Shown: piece after piece, positions 17,233 to 26,867 of the stretch
How positions within the stretch are numbered: position 1 is the first letter of the stretch
Layout: each line of letters starts with the position of its first letter
NCBI RefSeq assembly: GCF_000968535.2
Contig: NC_016112.1
Location: forward strand, 4,216,001 to 4,280,000
DNA from: Methylotuvimicrobium alcaliphilum 20Z
GTDB taxonomy: Bacteria; Pseudomonadota; Gammaproteobacteria; Methylococcales; Methylomonadaceae
Reading direction: 5' to 3'
Length of the DNA stretch: 64,000 nt
The notes under the pieces: model-generated
Told to the model about the DNA's origin: nothing
What the model saw: the letters and a program-made list of their open reading frames with translations, nothing else
Databases searched by the model: none
Made by a program: the position numbers and the translations under genes

Positions 17233-17880
17233 ATGAAAAAACCTATCAAAAACCCGTCTTGCCTTAAATTGCTTTTGCTGCTGCCGGTCTTATTGCCGGC
17301 AAATGCTGCCCATGCCGTCGATACCGAGTGGAAAGTCATGCAAAGGATGCAATCGGATACGGCGGTTCGAATCGCCTATCGAGAAACCCGCATACTGGAA
17401 CTCATCGACCAACCTTGGCAAGGCAGCGGATATCTGTACTCGCTTGCGCCGGATTTGATGATCAAGGAGCAATTACAACCGGAGCGGGTATTGATGGGAA
17501 TCAAGGGCGACCGGATGTTATATTTCGATCCGGTGAATAATTTGCGCCATCGCGGCGAGCTGGACGCGGCAAATCCGTTAAGCTTGCATATCGCCTTTTT
17601 CAATGCCTTGGTCAATGCCGATGTGGCCTTGCTGCATCGGGTGTATCGCGTCGATTTCGACGCCCGGGAGCAAGACTGGCTGATGACGCTGAAACCCAGG
17701 CGCGGCGACCGGTCCGGACTGACTGTCGTTATTTCCGGCCAGCCCGGACAACAAGCCGAGCGTATCGAAATCAGGCAGGCCGACGGCGATTTCAGCGAAT
17801 TTTTGTTGCGCAAGGATGCTGAAGGCGAGGCGATCGAAACCGAAGTGAATCGCTTGTATAAAGAATTGCAGGGGAACTGA
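17233..17880 (+). CDS. LolA-like outer membrane carrier protein
   Basis: 215 residues with a signal peptide ending near NAAHA (residues 24-28). The mature part follows the LolA-related fold: RETRILELIDQPWQGSGYLY, DLMIKEQLQPE, DRMLYFDPVNNLRH and a C-terminal VISGQPGQQAERIEIRQADGDFSEFLL hydrophobic-strand section. In aryl-polyene-type clusters such a LolA-like protein is paired with an MMPL exporter and is thought to carry a lipid-linked product across the periplasm. Here the MMPL gene follows after one base, which fits that pairing. General lipoprotein LolA is less likely, because of that neighbour. Confidence 0.8.
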   Translation: MKKPIKNPSCLKLLLLLPVLLPANAAHAVDTEWKVMQRMQSDTAVRIAYRETRILELIDQPWQGSGYLYSLAPDLMIKEQLQPERVLMGIKGDRMLYFDPVNNLRHRGELDAANPLSLHIAFFNALVNADVALLHRVYRVDFDAREQDWLMTLKPRRGDRSGLTVVISGQPGQQAERIEIRQADGDFSEFLLRKDAEGEAIETEVNRLYKELQGN

Positions 17881-17881
17881 T

Positions 17882-20182
17882 TTGCCGAACCGACGCAATA
17901 GCCTGTTTTATCTGTTGCCGCCGCTGTTGGCATTACTGGTGGCACTGACGGTCGAATTCAAGACCGATCTTTCCGCCTTCATCATCGCCGGCGACAATGC
18001 CGAGGAACTGTTGCTCGCGAGCGAAATGCAGTCCGGTGCATTGTCGCGGCGCTATCTGATTTCGGTCGGTTCGGATACAGGCGAGCCGGTGAGCGGCGCT
18101 TTCATAATAGCATTGCAGGACCGATTGAATGCCATCGACGGCGTGCTCGAAGTCTGGTCGCCCGAACGACAAAACCAAAACATCGAAGCGGTGCAAGCGC
18201 TATACCGCGATTACGCCGGCGCGCTGTACAGCCTTAAGCCGGAGCAGGATTTGGCAGAGCTGTTCACGCCGCAAGGCTTGGCGCAACGAGCCGAGTTTTT
18301 GAAACGAGCGCTATTGTCTCCGCAGGGCGCGATGGTCAAAAGCATCGCCTTGCAAGATCCCTTGTTATTGACGCTGAACGGCTTTCGCACCGTCGGTGCG
18401 CAAATGCAACAAGCCGGCATCACCAATACGCAATACCGGAATCTGATCCTGGAAACCGAAATGGCCGGATTGGACGCGCCGCAACAAAGCCGAATTCAGG
18501 CGGCGATCGAACAAGCCTTCAAAGAACTGATGCATGACCGGCCGGAGTCATGGCGACTGGAAATGACCGGCGTTCCGGTGTTCGCGGCAGCAACGCAACA
18601 ATTGATTCAGGGCGATATCGTCCAAATCAGTATCCTTTCTTCGCTCGCGCTAATGGCGTTGTTTCTGCTGTTGTTTCGTTCGTTCGGGGCGCTACTGCAA
18701 GTGTTCACCTTATTAATTATCGTGATCCTGAGCGCGATACTGACCACCGCTTGGGTGTTCGGCTATGTGCACGGCATGACGATCGCGATCGGCTCCACGC
18801 TGATCGGTATCTGCATCGACTACCCGATACATGCGATTGCGCACGCGCAAACGGTTCGCGCCGAGGACAAGACCGCGGCAATTATTAGAATCTGGCCCAG
18901 CCTGTTACTGGGCGGCATAACGACCTTAGTCGGTTATGCCGCCTTAGGCGCGTCCGGTTATCCGGGATTTCAACAAATAGCGGTCTATGCCGGCACCGGT
19001 ATCATTGCCGCTTTATTGTTGACTCGCTTCATCCTGCCTGGCTTGGTCGCGGACGGCGACCGCAGAACGTTAACGGTTCCGCTAGTCGCGCGTTGGGCAA
19101 ATTTCTGCGCGCGTTTTCGTCCTTGGCTATTGACGGTATTATTGGTGCTGCTGGCCTCGTCGTTGTTCGCCTTGCCGTCGTTACGCTGGCTCGAAGACAT
19201 GCAGGATCTAACGCCGGAACTGGATTATCTGAAAGAAAACGATAAACGAATCAGGGCGCGTATGGTCAGCATCGAGCCGGGGCGTTTCTTGCTGATTACC
19301 GGGCAAGACATCGAAACCGCACTGCAAAAAGCCGAGCAAGTTTATCCGGTGCTGGATCGATTAAAACAACAAGGCGATCTAAACGAGTATTTCGGCCTGT
19401 ATCCGTGGTTACTATCGACACGTCAGCAAGAACTTAATCAGGCCCTATTGCAAGACCATCTGACCGACGCCAATCGGCAGCTTTGGCAACAGGCGCTGCG
19501 AGAACAGGGCTTGTCGGTCGAACGGCTAGGTCGGTTCGACTATCCGAAGCAGGACGCGCTGACATTAGAGCAGGTATTCGAAACGCCGGTCAAAAGATTG
19601 ATCGACAGCCGCATCATCAGCACGGAGCGTCAAAGCGTCGTGATGATCTGGCTGGCCGAACATGAACCCGAAGCGCTACGGGCGGCGCTAGCTACGATAG
19701 AGGATGCACGCTATTTCAGCCAGCGAGATATGCTCAACGACATGACCCGCGACTATACCGAGCGGGCGCAAACTTTGCTGGCGGCCGGTTTATTTATTAT
19801 CGTGCTGCTATTGGCCGTGCGCTACCGAAGCCTGGTAAAAACGCTGCAAACCCTATTGCCGGCGGTACTGGCGGCGCTGTTCATTTTAAGTCTCTGGTCG
19901 CTCGGCGGCGCGGCGATCAGTTTTCTGCATTTGGTCGGTTTTCTGTTGGTCGTCGCAATCTGTGTCGATTACGGTATTTTTTACCAGGAAAATCGCGGCG
20001 GCGATATCAAACTAACCTATCAAGCGATGGCCGCCTCGATGTCGACCAGCGCGCTGGCTTTCGGTTGTCTAGGTACAGCCGAGAGCACGTCGCTAAGAAT
20101 TCTGGCCGGTGTCGTCGTGCTCGGCGTGTTGCTGGGCTTTTTGTTTTGTCCGCTGATTATCAAGCACCGGGAGGATGCTTGA
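17882..20182 (+). CDS. MMPL-family (RND-like) exporter
   Basis: 766 residues read from a TTG one base after the LolA-like stop. It has the two-fold MMPL layout: helix 1, a periplasmic loop, five helices near residues 240-400, then the same again near residues 415-435 and 630-760. GICIDYPIHAIAHA and AICVDYGIFYQENR are the paired intramembrane aspartate motifs of proton-driven RND/MMPL pumps. Such proteins export lipids or polyketide-like products. With the LolA-like gene it forms a tight operon. Confidence 0.85.
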   Translation: MPNRRNSLFYLLPPLLALLVALTVEFKTDLSAFIIAGDNAEELLLASEMQSGALSRRYLISVGSDTGEPVSGAFIIALQDRLNAIDGVLEVWSPERQNQNIEAVQALYRDYAGALYSLKPEQDLAELFTPQGLAQRAEFLKRALLSPQGAMVKSIALQDPLLLTLNGFRTVGAQMQQAGITNTQYRNLILETEMAGLDAPQQSRIQAAIEQAFKELMHDRPESWRLEMTGVPVFAAATQQLIQGDIVQISILSSLALMALFLLLFRSFGALLQVFTLLIIVILSAILTTAWVFGYVHGMTIAIGSTLIGICIDYPIHAIAHAQTVRAEDKTAAIIRIWPSLLLGGITTLVGYAALGASGYPGFQQIAVYAGTGIIAALLLTRFILPGLVADGDRRTLTVPLVARWANFCARFRPWLLTVLLVLLASSLFALPSLRWLEDMQDLTPELDYLKENDKRIRARMVSIEPGRFLLITGQDIETALQKAEQVYPVLDRLKQQGDLNEYFGLYPWLLSTRQQELNQALLQDHLTDANRQLWQQALREQGLSVERLGRFDYPKQDALTLEQVFETPVKRLIDSRIISTERQSVVMIWLAEHEPEALRAALATIEDARYFSQRDMLNDMTRDYTERAQTLLAAGLFIIVLLLAVRYRSLVKTLQTLLPAVLAALFILSLWSLGGAAISFLHLVGFLLVVAICVDYGIFYQENRGGDIKLTYQAMAASMSTSALAFGCLGTAESTSLRILAGVVVLGVLLGFLFCPLIIKHREDA

Positions 20183-20245
20183 AGATACGGTAAAAAAACA
20201 ACATCCCCGAATAACTTTCACGCTCCGCGCTCGTCGTTATCTAAT

Positions 20246-20475
20246 CAAATTTCGGCGCCGGGGCGCTCGGGCTAATGGTTTGAATGACACACATCAGAAG
20301 CCTTAGGATTTCGTGATAAATAACGTCTTTGAACTATGCGCTTTGTTGAGGGTTCGATAACTCGCTTGGCAGGACGCCGTGAATACGTCCGTGTAGGCTT
20401 GGCGGCGGCTTTCCCTGCCGCCGACACCTGCCAATCGAGCAACCGAACCCTCCGTAAAATGGGGAACTTATTTAC
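20246..20475. repeat. Family B fragment plus family A copy 5
   Basis: 20246-20280 carries only one family B end (atcaaatttcggcgccggg), so this is a truncated copy. From about 20335 follows a family A copy with inverted ends ggttcgataactcgcttgg and aatcgagcaaccgaaccct and the core near 20370-20400. The rest of the gap before hsdM has nothing I can support. Confidence 0.7.
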
Positions 20476-20553
20476 GACCCAATCCTTAAAAAAATTGAAC
20501 AACATCTGAAATGAATCAGTTCCCGATGAAACCGGGCACTCAAAGGAAAAAAA

Positions 20554-22959
20554 ATGGACCACAGTGTACACAATAAGCTGATCTCGTTTATCTGGAATAT
20601 CGCCGACGACTGTCTGCGCGATGTGTACGTTCGCGGCAAATACCGTGATGTCATTCTGCCTATGGTGGTATTGCGTCGGCTCGATACCCTGCTTGAGCCA
20701 ACCAAAGAAGCGGTGCTGGAAGAAGTAAAATTTCAGAAAGAAGAAATGCAAGCCACAGAGTTGGACGACGAACCGTTAAAAGCCGCCAGTGGCTATGTGT
20801 TTTATAACACGTCCAAGTGGACGCTAAAGTCACTCTTCAATACCGCAACGAACAACCAGCAAATCTTGCTGGCAAACTTTGAAGAATACCTGCTCGGTTT
20901 CAGCGACAACGTCAAAGAAATCATTGAATGCTTTAACTTGAAGTCTCAGATTCGCCACATGGCGTCAAAGCAAGTGCTGCTGGATGTCGTCGAAAAGTTT
21001 GTCTCGCCTTATATCAATCTAACGCACGAATCCGTTGAAGATCCGAATGGCAACAAAATGCCAGCATTGACCAACCTGGGCATGGGTTATGTGTTTGAAG
21101 AGCTGATCCGCAAATTCAACGAAGAAAATAACGAAGAAGCGGGAGAACACTTTACACCCAGGGAAGTGATTGAACTGATGACCCATTTGGTCTTTGACCC
21201 GGTAAAAGACCGGCTTCCACTGACCATGACTGTCTACGACCCGGCTTGCGGCAGTGGCGGTATGTTGACCGAATCGCAAAACTTCATCGAAGAAAAATAC
21301 CCGAACGACAATCGTGATGTGTATCTCTATGGTAAAGAGATCAACGACGAAACCTACGCTATCTGCAAATCCGACATGATGATTAAGGGCAATAACCCGG
21401 AAAACATCAGAGAAGGCTCAACCCTGTCTACCGATGAATTTGCCGGTACCAAGTTCGACTTCATGCTGTCCAACCCTCCCTACGGCAAAAGCTGGGCCGG
21501 TGAACAGAAGCACATCAAAGACGGTAGTGATGTGATTGACCCGCGTTTCAAAGTAAACCTGAAAGACTACTGGGGCAATGAGGAAGTGGTTGATGCCACG
21601 CCTCGCTCCAGTGATGGTCAGCTGCTGTTCCTGATGGAAATGGTCAGCAAGATGAAAGACCCGGCCGTAAGCCCGCTCGGCACCCGTATCGCCTCTGTTC
21701 ACAATGGTTCGTCACTGTTTACCGGCGATGCCGGTGGTGGCGAAAGCAACATTCGCCGTTACATCATCGAAAACGATAGGCTGGATGTCATCGTGCAATT
21801 ACCGAATAACCTGTTTTACAACACCGGTATCACCACCTATATCTGGGTTTTGAACAACAACAAACCTGAATCACGCCAAGGTAAGGTGCAGTTAATCGAC
21901 GCCAGCCTGCTGTTTCGCAAACTGCGCAAAAACCTGGGTAACAAAAACTGCGAATTTGCCCCCGAGCACATTGAAGAAATCACCCATACCTATTTGGCCT
22001 GCGCCGAAGTTGAACGCCAACTCAACGACAACCAAGACCCCATTGGCCTGGCCAGCAAGGTGTTTAACAATGCCGACTTTGGCTATTACAAAGTCAGCAT
22101 TGAGCGCCCTGACCGGCGCAAAGCGCAATTCACGCCAGAGGCCATCGCGCCGCTGCGCTTTGATAAAGCCCTTAGCGAAGTGATGGAGCACCTTTACCAA
22201 GAACACGGCGAGCGCGTCTACGACGCCGGCTTTTTAAAATCCATCGACAAAGCCATTCTCAGTTGGTGCGAAGACAACGACATCAGCCTAAACACCAAAG
22301 CCAAAAGCAAATTGCTGGATGTGAAACACTGGCTGTCATTGCAAGCCCAGCACCGCGTCGCCACCGAGCTGATGGCCGCCATCGGACAGGAGGAATACAA
22401 TGACTACAACCAGTTTAAAGAATTAGTCGAAGCCCAACTTAAAGCGCAAAAAACCAAACTGAGCGCCTCAGAGAAAAACGCCATTTTAAACGCCGTAAGC
22501 TGGTACGACGACAGCGCCGCCAAGGTGGTGAAAAAAGTGGTTAAACTCAGTAACGACAAAATGACTGAATTGCTCGAACGCTACCAATGCACCGAAGCCG
22601 ATTTACCCGATTTTGGTTATTATCTGCTCAAGGGCAATGAATTCATCACCTATGAAAGCAGCGCCGACCTGCGCGACAGCGAATCCATCCCGCTGGCTTA
22701 CCCAGCCAAGGGTGAGCATTCCGCTATTCATCAATACTTTGTGAATGAAGTACAGCCCCATGTCGACGAAGCCTGGCTTAACCTCGATTCGGTGAAAATC
22801 GGTTATGAAATCAGCTTTAACAAATACTTTTATCGTCATAAGCCGCTGCGTTCATTAGAGGAAGTTGCAACCGACATTATTCACCTGGAACAGCAGGCGG
22901 AAGGGTTGATCGCAAATATTTTGGGTTTAAAAAATCTATCCGAGGAAAACACAGTATGA
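20554..22959 (+). CDS. hsdM: Type I restriction-modification system DNA methyltransferase subunit
   Basis: 801 residues. The N-terminal HsdM domain (DCLRDVYVRGKYRDVILPMVVLRR) precedes an N6-adenine methyltransferase domain with SAM motif I DPACGSGG at residues 229-236 and catalytic NPPY at 307-310. A long C-terminal extension makes it larger than the classic 500-residue subunit. With HsdS it methylates the recognition sequence; with HsdR it restricts. The ATG is preceded by AAAGGAAA. Its last four bases overlap the next frame (ATGA). Codon use and composition differ from the flanking housekeeping genes, consistent with an acquired island. Confidence 0.93.
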   Translation: MDHSVHNKLISFIWNIADDCLRDVYVRGKYRDVILPMVVLRRLDTLLEPTKEAVLEEVKFQKEEMQATELDDEPLKAASGYVFYNTSKWTLKSLFNTATNNQQILLANFEEYLLGFSDNVKEIIECFNLKSQIRHMASKQVLLDVVEKFVSPYINLTHESVEDPNGNKMPALTNLGMGYVFEELIRKFNEENNEEAGEHFTPREVIELMTHLVFDPVKDRLPLTMTVYDPACGSGGMLTESQNFIEEKYPNDNRDVYLYGKEINDETYAICKSDMMIKGNNPENIREGSTLSTDEFAGTKFDFMLSNPPYGKSWAGEQKHIKDGSDVIDPRFKVNLKDYWGNEEVVDATPRSSDGQLLFLMEMVSKMKDPAVSPLGTRIASVHNGSSLFTGDAGGGESNIRRYIIENDRLDVIVQLPNNLFYNTGITTYIWVLNNNKPESRQGKVQLIDASLLFRKLRKNLGNKNCEFAPEHIEEITHTYLACAEVERQLNDNQDPIGLASKVFNNADFGYYKVSIERPDRRKAQFTPEAIAPLRFDKALSEVMEHLYQEHGERVYDAGFLKSIDKAILSWCEDNDISLNTKAKSKLLDVKHWLSLQAQHRVATELMAAIGQEEYNDYNQFKELVEAQLKAQKTKLSASEKNAILNAVSWYDDSAAKVVKKVVKLSNDKMTELLERYQCTEADLPDFGYYLLKGNEFITYESSADLRDSESIPLAYPAKGEHSAIHQYFVNEVQPHVDEAWLNLDSVKIGYEISFNKYFYRHKPLRSLEEVATDIIHLEQQAEGLIANILGLKNLSEENTV

Positions 22960-23380
22960 AACATGAGATGGCTAGCGTGCCCCATGAGTTCATGTCTGAG
23001 GTGAAAGCGTTGGTTGAAAAGACGCGTAATACGATCGCCCAAGAAGTGAACCAGCAAATGACGTATTTATATTGGCAACTTGGAAAGCGAATCAACGAAG
23101 AAGTGTTGCAAGGGCAGCGCGCTGACTATGGGAAAAAGATTGTCACATCGCTGTCGCGACAATTGACTGCTGATTACGGCAAGAGTTTTAGCGAGAAAAA
23201 CCTACGCAAGATGATGCAATTTTCGGCAATTTTTCCGGATGAAAACAATGTCGCACCACTGATGCGACAATTAAGCTGGACCCATTTCACTCTTCTGATC
23301 CCCATTGCGGATGAATTTTGAAAGCGTTCACATTGGGCAAGTTCAAAGCCGAAAAAACTGCAAAATTAGGAAGATACAAT
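22956..23380 (+). pseudogene. DUF1016 (YhcG-like) gene, internally deleted
   Basis: The frame 22956-23321 encodes 121 residues of the DUF1016 N-terminal domain (LVEKTRNTIAQEVNQQMTYLYWQ, GKRINEEVL, YGKKIVTSLSRQL, SEKNLRKMMQF, LSWTHFTLLIPI), then stops just where family members continue with about 200 more residues. Read one frame over, the following bases give FTLGKFKAEKT, which resembles the ELKxGxFKxE segment of the C-terminal PD-(D/E)xK nuclease domain. The middle and end are therefore lost. It starts within the hsdM stop, so it was part of the hsd operon. Confidence 0.75.
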
Positions 23381-23381
23381 T

Positions 23382-24707
23382 ATGGTAACTATTGCAGAAA
23401 TGCCGAAGTATAAGGCTTATAAGGAATCTGGTGTGGATTGGCTTGGTCTTATTCCTGAACACTGGGATTTAAAGCCACTCAAGCATGGTGCCAATGTAGT
23501 TCTAGGTAAGATGTTATGCCCATCCAATAAAGGTGGATACTTTTTAAGGCAATACCTCAAGTCAAAGAATATCCAATGGCTGAAAGTTGATGTTAGCTCG
23601 GTAGATGAAATGTGGTTTTCTAAAGAGGAGCTAGATCTATACAAACTTGAGATTGGCGATTTGGTTCTTAGTGAGGGTGGAGAAGTAGGCAAAACTTGCA
23701 TTTGGCAAGGTGAACTAGCGGAATGCTATATACAAAATTCTGCGCACAGAGTCAGAATGTTTGAAGAGAATAATAATAGGTTTTTCCTTTATCAAATGTA
23801 TTCTTGTGGAAATAGAGGTTATTTTGATGCAATCGTAAATCGCGTAAGCATTGCACATTTGACTAGAGAAAAGCTCGTTAATGTGAAATTTGTTTTTCCG
23901 ATTCAGCACGAACAGGCTCTCATTGCCAAATACCTAGACCAAAAAACCGCCCAAATCGACGAAGCCATTGCCATCAAGCAGCAGCAAATCAGCTTGCTCA
24001 AAGAGCGCAAGCAAATCATCGTTCAGCAAGCGGTCACGCAAGGCCTCGACCCCAACGTACCCATGAAAGATTCGGGCGTGGATTGGATTGGGATGATTCC
24101 AGCGCATTGGGAAGTTCGTCGAAGTAAATTTTTGTTTACACAGCGAAAGGAAAAAGCTTGGAAGGAAGATGTGCAATTATCAGCAACTCAGGCTTACGGG
24201 GTAATACCGCAAGAACAATATGAAGAATTGACTGGTAAGAGAGTTGTTAAAATCCTGTTCCACCTAGATAAAAGAAAACACGTTGAAAAAGATGATTTCG
24301 TTATAAGTATGAGAAGTTTTCAGGGGGGACTGGAAAGGGCGTGGTCACAAGGTTGTATTCGTTCCTCGTATGTGGTTCTTAAAGCTTCAGAAAAAATAGA
24401 TCCTTCATTTTATGGGTATCTATTGAAACTGCCCTCATACATCAAAGCACTGCAGCAGACAGCAAGTTTTATTAGAGATGGGCAAGATCTTAACTTTGAC
24501 AATTTTTCTCAAGTTGACCTATTTATTCCCCCAATTGAGGAGCAAGCTATGATTGCAAATTACATTGATGCTTTTATGAAGTCTTCGGATGAAGGATCGA
24601 TTCTTTTAGAACAGCAAATAGAAAAACTCAAAGAATACAAAACCACCCTGATCAACAGCGCCGTGACAGGCAAGATCAAGATCACGCAAGAAATGGTCGA
24701 GCAATAG
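23382..24707 (+). CDS. hsdS: Type I restriction-modification system specificity subunit
   Basis: 441 residues. Two target recognition domains are each introduced by the same motif: ESGVDWLGLIPEHW at residues 14-27 and DSGVDWIGMIPAHW near residue 229, and each ends in a conserved helix (EQALIAKYLDQKTAQIDEAI and EEQAMIANYIDAF). The two half-sites therefore define a bipartite DNA target that cannot be read from sequence. AGGAAGATACAATT precedes the ATG. It sits between hsdM and the DUF4268 gene in one transcript direction. Confidence 0.92.
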   Translation: MVTIAEMPKYKAYKESGVDWLGLIPEHWDLKPLKHGANVVLGKMLCPSNKGGYFLRQYLKSKNIQWLKVDVSSVDEMWFSKEELDLYKLEIGDLVLSEGGEVGKTCIWQGELAECYIQNSAHRVRMFEENNNRFFLYQMYSCGNRGYFDAIVNRVSIAHLTREKLVNVKFVFPIQHEQALIAKYLDQKTAQIDEAIAIKQQQISLLKERKQIIVQQAVTQGLDPNVPMKDSGVDWIGMIPAHWEVRRSKFLFTQRKEKAWKEDVQLSATQAYGVIPQEQYEELTGKRVVKILFHLDKRKHVEKDDFVISMRSFQGGLERAWSQGCIRSSYVVLKASEKIDPSFYGYLLKLPSYIKALQQTASFIRDGQDLNFDNFSQVDLFIPPIEEQAMIANYIDAFMKSSDEGSILLEQQIEKLKEYKTTLINSAVTGKIKITQEMVEQ

Positions 24708-24718
24708 GACGCACGAAT

Positions 24719-25900
24719 ATGTTCACGGTGAATCATCAAACCAACAGAATCAGTCCGGTTAAAACGAAGAAGTTTAGTGAATTGGGCTTTACCGAGCGCA
24801 AGCACCTTCAGGAATGGTTAGCACACCAGCCTGACGCACTCGGCGAAGAGCTGTTGATTATTCAAAAGGAGTTCGATGGTTTTGATGATACCCGTGAACG
24901 CTTGGATTTACTGGCGCTCGATAAAGATGGCAACCTAGTCATTATTGAAAACAAGCTGGATGACAGTGGCCGCGATATGGTTTGGCAGGCGCTTAAATAC
25001 GCTTCTTATTGCGCCAGCCTGACCAAGGCACAAATTGTTGAGATTTACCAGCAGTACTTGGACCGCTATGAACCAGTGACAGGAGAAGTTGACCTGTTAA
25101 ATGCCCCTCAAAGTGCCTCAAGCCGAATTTGCGAGTTCTTGGATGCGCCTGATTTGGATGAGTTAAAGCTCAACCTGGGGAATAGCCAGCGCATTATGTT
25201 AGTTGCGGCAAACTTTCGCAAAGAAGTGACCAGCACCGCACTGTGGTTATTGGGCCAAGGGATTAGCATCGCCTGCTTCAAAATCACCCCCTATTCACTG
25301 GGTGAGCAGCTACTGATTAATATTGACCAGATTATCCCGACACCAGAAGCCAAAGAACTGATGATTGGCATTAATGCCAAAGAAGCGGAAGAAAAAAGTA
25401 CCGAAGTGGTATTAAAAAACCGTCATACCGTTCGCCGGGAATACTGGGAACGCGCCTTAGAGGCTTTTCAGAAAAGCCCTTGTCAACTTTATAACAATAT
25501 TAGCCCTAGCAATGACCATTGGTTATCAGCCGGTTCTGGTTTGAGCGGTTGCCCTTACAACCTGATTTTTCTGCAAAAAGAACTACGGGTTGAACTGTCG
25601 ATCAGCCGCAGTGAAACCGAGGATAATAAATTCTTGTTCGATTATTTGCTGGGCCAAAAAGCTGATCTCGAACAAAGATTTGGGAATGCTCTGCACTGGA
25701 TGCGGCTAGACGATAAAAAGATGTCTCGTATCCAGTTCTGCGTTGAGGTAGATGGCTACAACAAAGAGACTTGGCCAAAAGCCGTCGCCTGGCATCTTGA
25801 ACAGATGAGTAAATTTGAACAAGCCTTAAAAGGTAGCCTACAAAAGGCGGCAGAGGCACTGAAACAACACCATCTAGCAGGTAGTGAACATGCTCTATAA
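24719..25900 (+). CDS. DUF4268 domain protein with NucS-like nuclease region
   Basis: 393 residues. The first 120 residues resemble the endonuclease NucS/PD-(D/E)xK core: ERLDLLALDKDGNLVIIENKL gives the D...ExK arrangement. The C-terminal third (RREYWERALEAFQK, LSAGSGLSGCPYNLIF, RVELSISRSETEDNKFLF) matches DUF4268. Proteins of this type are often carried inside type I restriction loci, with an unproven defence role. It begins 11 bases after hsdS and its end overlaps the fic start, so it belongs to the same operon. Confidence 0.8.
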   Translation: MFTVNHQTNRISPVKTKKFSELGFTERKHLQEWLAHQPDALGEELLIIQKEFDGFDDTRERLDLLALDKDGNLVIIENKLDDSGRDMVWQALKYASYCASLTKAQIVEIYQQYLDRYEPVTGEVDLLNAPQSASSRICEFLDAPDLDELKLNLGNSQRIMLVAANFRKEVTSTALWLLGQGISIACFKITPYSLGEQLLINIDQIIPTPEAKELMIGINAKEAEEKSTEVVLKNRHTVRREYWERALEAFQKSPCQLYNNISPSNDHWLSAGSGLSGCPYNLIFLQKELRVELSISRSETEDNKFLFDYLLGQKADLEQRFGNALHWMRLDDKKMSRIQFCVEVDGYNKETWPKAVAWHLEQMSKFEQALKGSLQKAAEALKQHHLAGSEHAL

Positions 25901-26207
25901 CCCGCCTTACACCATTACGCCCGCTATTCTAAAGCAGGTTGCCGGCATCAGTGAGACCATAGGGCGTTTAAGCATGCAGGTGGAAATGAACAACGCTCTG
26001 CGGTTACGCCGTGCCAACCGCATTCGCACGGTGCAAGGCTCGTTAGCCATTGAGGGCAATACCCTGAACGAAGGTAAGCGTCCAACGCCACCATCTAAAA
26101 AATTTTTCCCGCCGTTGTTATCCTCATTATTTTTCCACGAGGAGAGCACATGGCATTATCGGACAAACAGAAACATCACATCGAAGCCTGGCAAGCCAGC
26201 GGATTGA
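25890..26207 (+). pseudogene. Fic family gene, 5' part, cut by IS66
   Basis: From the ATG at 25890 (GTG at 25884 also possible) the first 61 codons encode a Fic N-terminal region ending in the inhibitory-helix-like segment TVQGSLAIEGNTLNE. At 26074 the frame enters the IS66 left end and runs on to a stop at 26207. The 8 bases gaacgaag (26066-26073) recur at 28507-28514. Joining 26073 to 28515 restores one frame of 343 residues, so the gene was intact before the insertion. It overlaps the DUF4268 gene by 11 bases. Confidence 0.88.
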
Positions 26208-26443
26208 CGAAATCAGCGTATTGCCGTCAGGTCGGTTTAAGCTACAAAACCTTTACCCGTTGGTGCCGATTGGCTCGGCAAGCGGCGGACTCCGATGCGC
26301 CTGCATTAATACCGGTCCGGCTGCAACCGGAGTCGACGGCCTCGGGTTCGTTGTCGTTGCGTTGGCCGCAAGGCCACGTTTTGGAAATACCGGGCAGTGT
26401 ATCGCCACATTGGCTCGGGGAGCTGCTGCAATGTCTGGCTTGA
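26150..26443 (+). CDS. tnpA: IS66 accessory protein TnpA
   Basis: 97 residues. The N-terminal helix-turn-helix-like stretch HIEAWQASGLTKSAYCRQ and SYKTFTRWCRLA is typical of IS66 TnpA, with the PVRL and LEIPG segments C-terminally. Its function in transposition is not defined. CGAGGAGAGCAC precedes the ATG. It overlaps tnpB by 13 bases. Confidence 0.9.
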   Translation: MALSDKQKHHIEAWQASGLTKSAYCRQVGLSYKTFTRWCRLARQAADSDAPALIPVRLQPESTASGSLSLRWPQGHVLEIPGSVSPHWLGELLQCLA

Positions 26444-26781
26444 TTGAGAGTCCGGCGCAAATCTGGCTGGCGGTCGAGCCGGTCGATATGAGGCGGGGCA
26501 TCGATGGCTTGTCGGCGATTGTCCAACAGCGCTTAGGTTATGCGCCGTGCGCCGGGGCGGCGTTTATTTTTCGTAATCGCGCCGGTAATCGTTTGAAAGT
26601 GTTGCTGTGGGACGGCAATGGCGTTTGGCTGTGTCAGCGGCGTCTGCATCGAGGCTCGTTTACCTGGCCCAAGGCCTCCGAAACCGTATTTGCCCTGAGT
26701 CAGGCGCAGTGGCAATGGTTGATTGCCGGTGTCGATTGGCAGCGCTTATCGGCGTCATCGTCAGCCGATTGGCAAGTCTAA
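26431..26781 (+). CDS. tnpB: IS66 accessory protein TnpB (Orf2)
   Basis: 116 residues from the ATG at 26431 inside the tnpA end. The family stretches IWLAVEPVDMRRGIDGLSAIVQ, FIFRNRAGNRLKVLLWDGNG and WLCQRRLHRGSFTWP are all present. It is required with TnpA for IS66 transposition. The longer open frame back to 26221 is a shadow of tnpA. Confidence 0.93.
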   Translation: MSGLIESPAQIWLAVEPVDMRRGIDGLSAIVQQRLGYAPCAGAAFIFRNRAGNRLKVLLWDGNGVWLCQRRLHRGSFTWPKASETVFALSQAQWQWLIAGVDWQRLSASSSADWQV

Positions 26782-26867
26782 AAGGCCTGAAAAAAAACAC
26801 GTAAAAAATCGTAGAAACCCAGTTGAATCAAGTGCTTCAGAGGGCTTAATAGGGTATAATAAACCCC

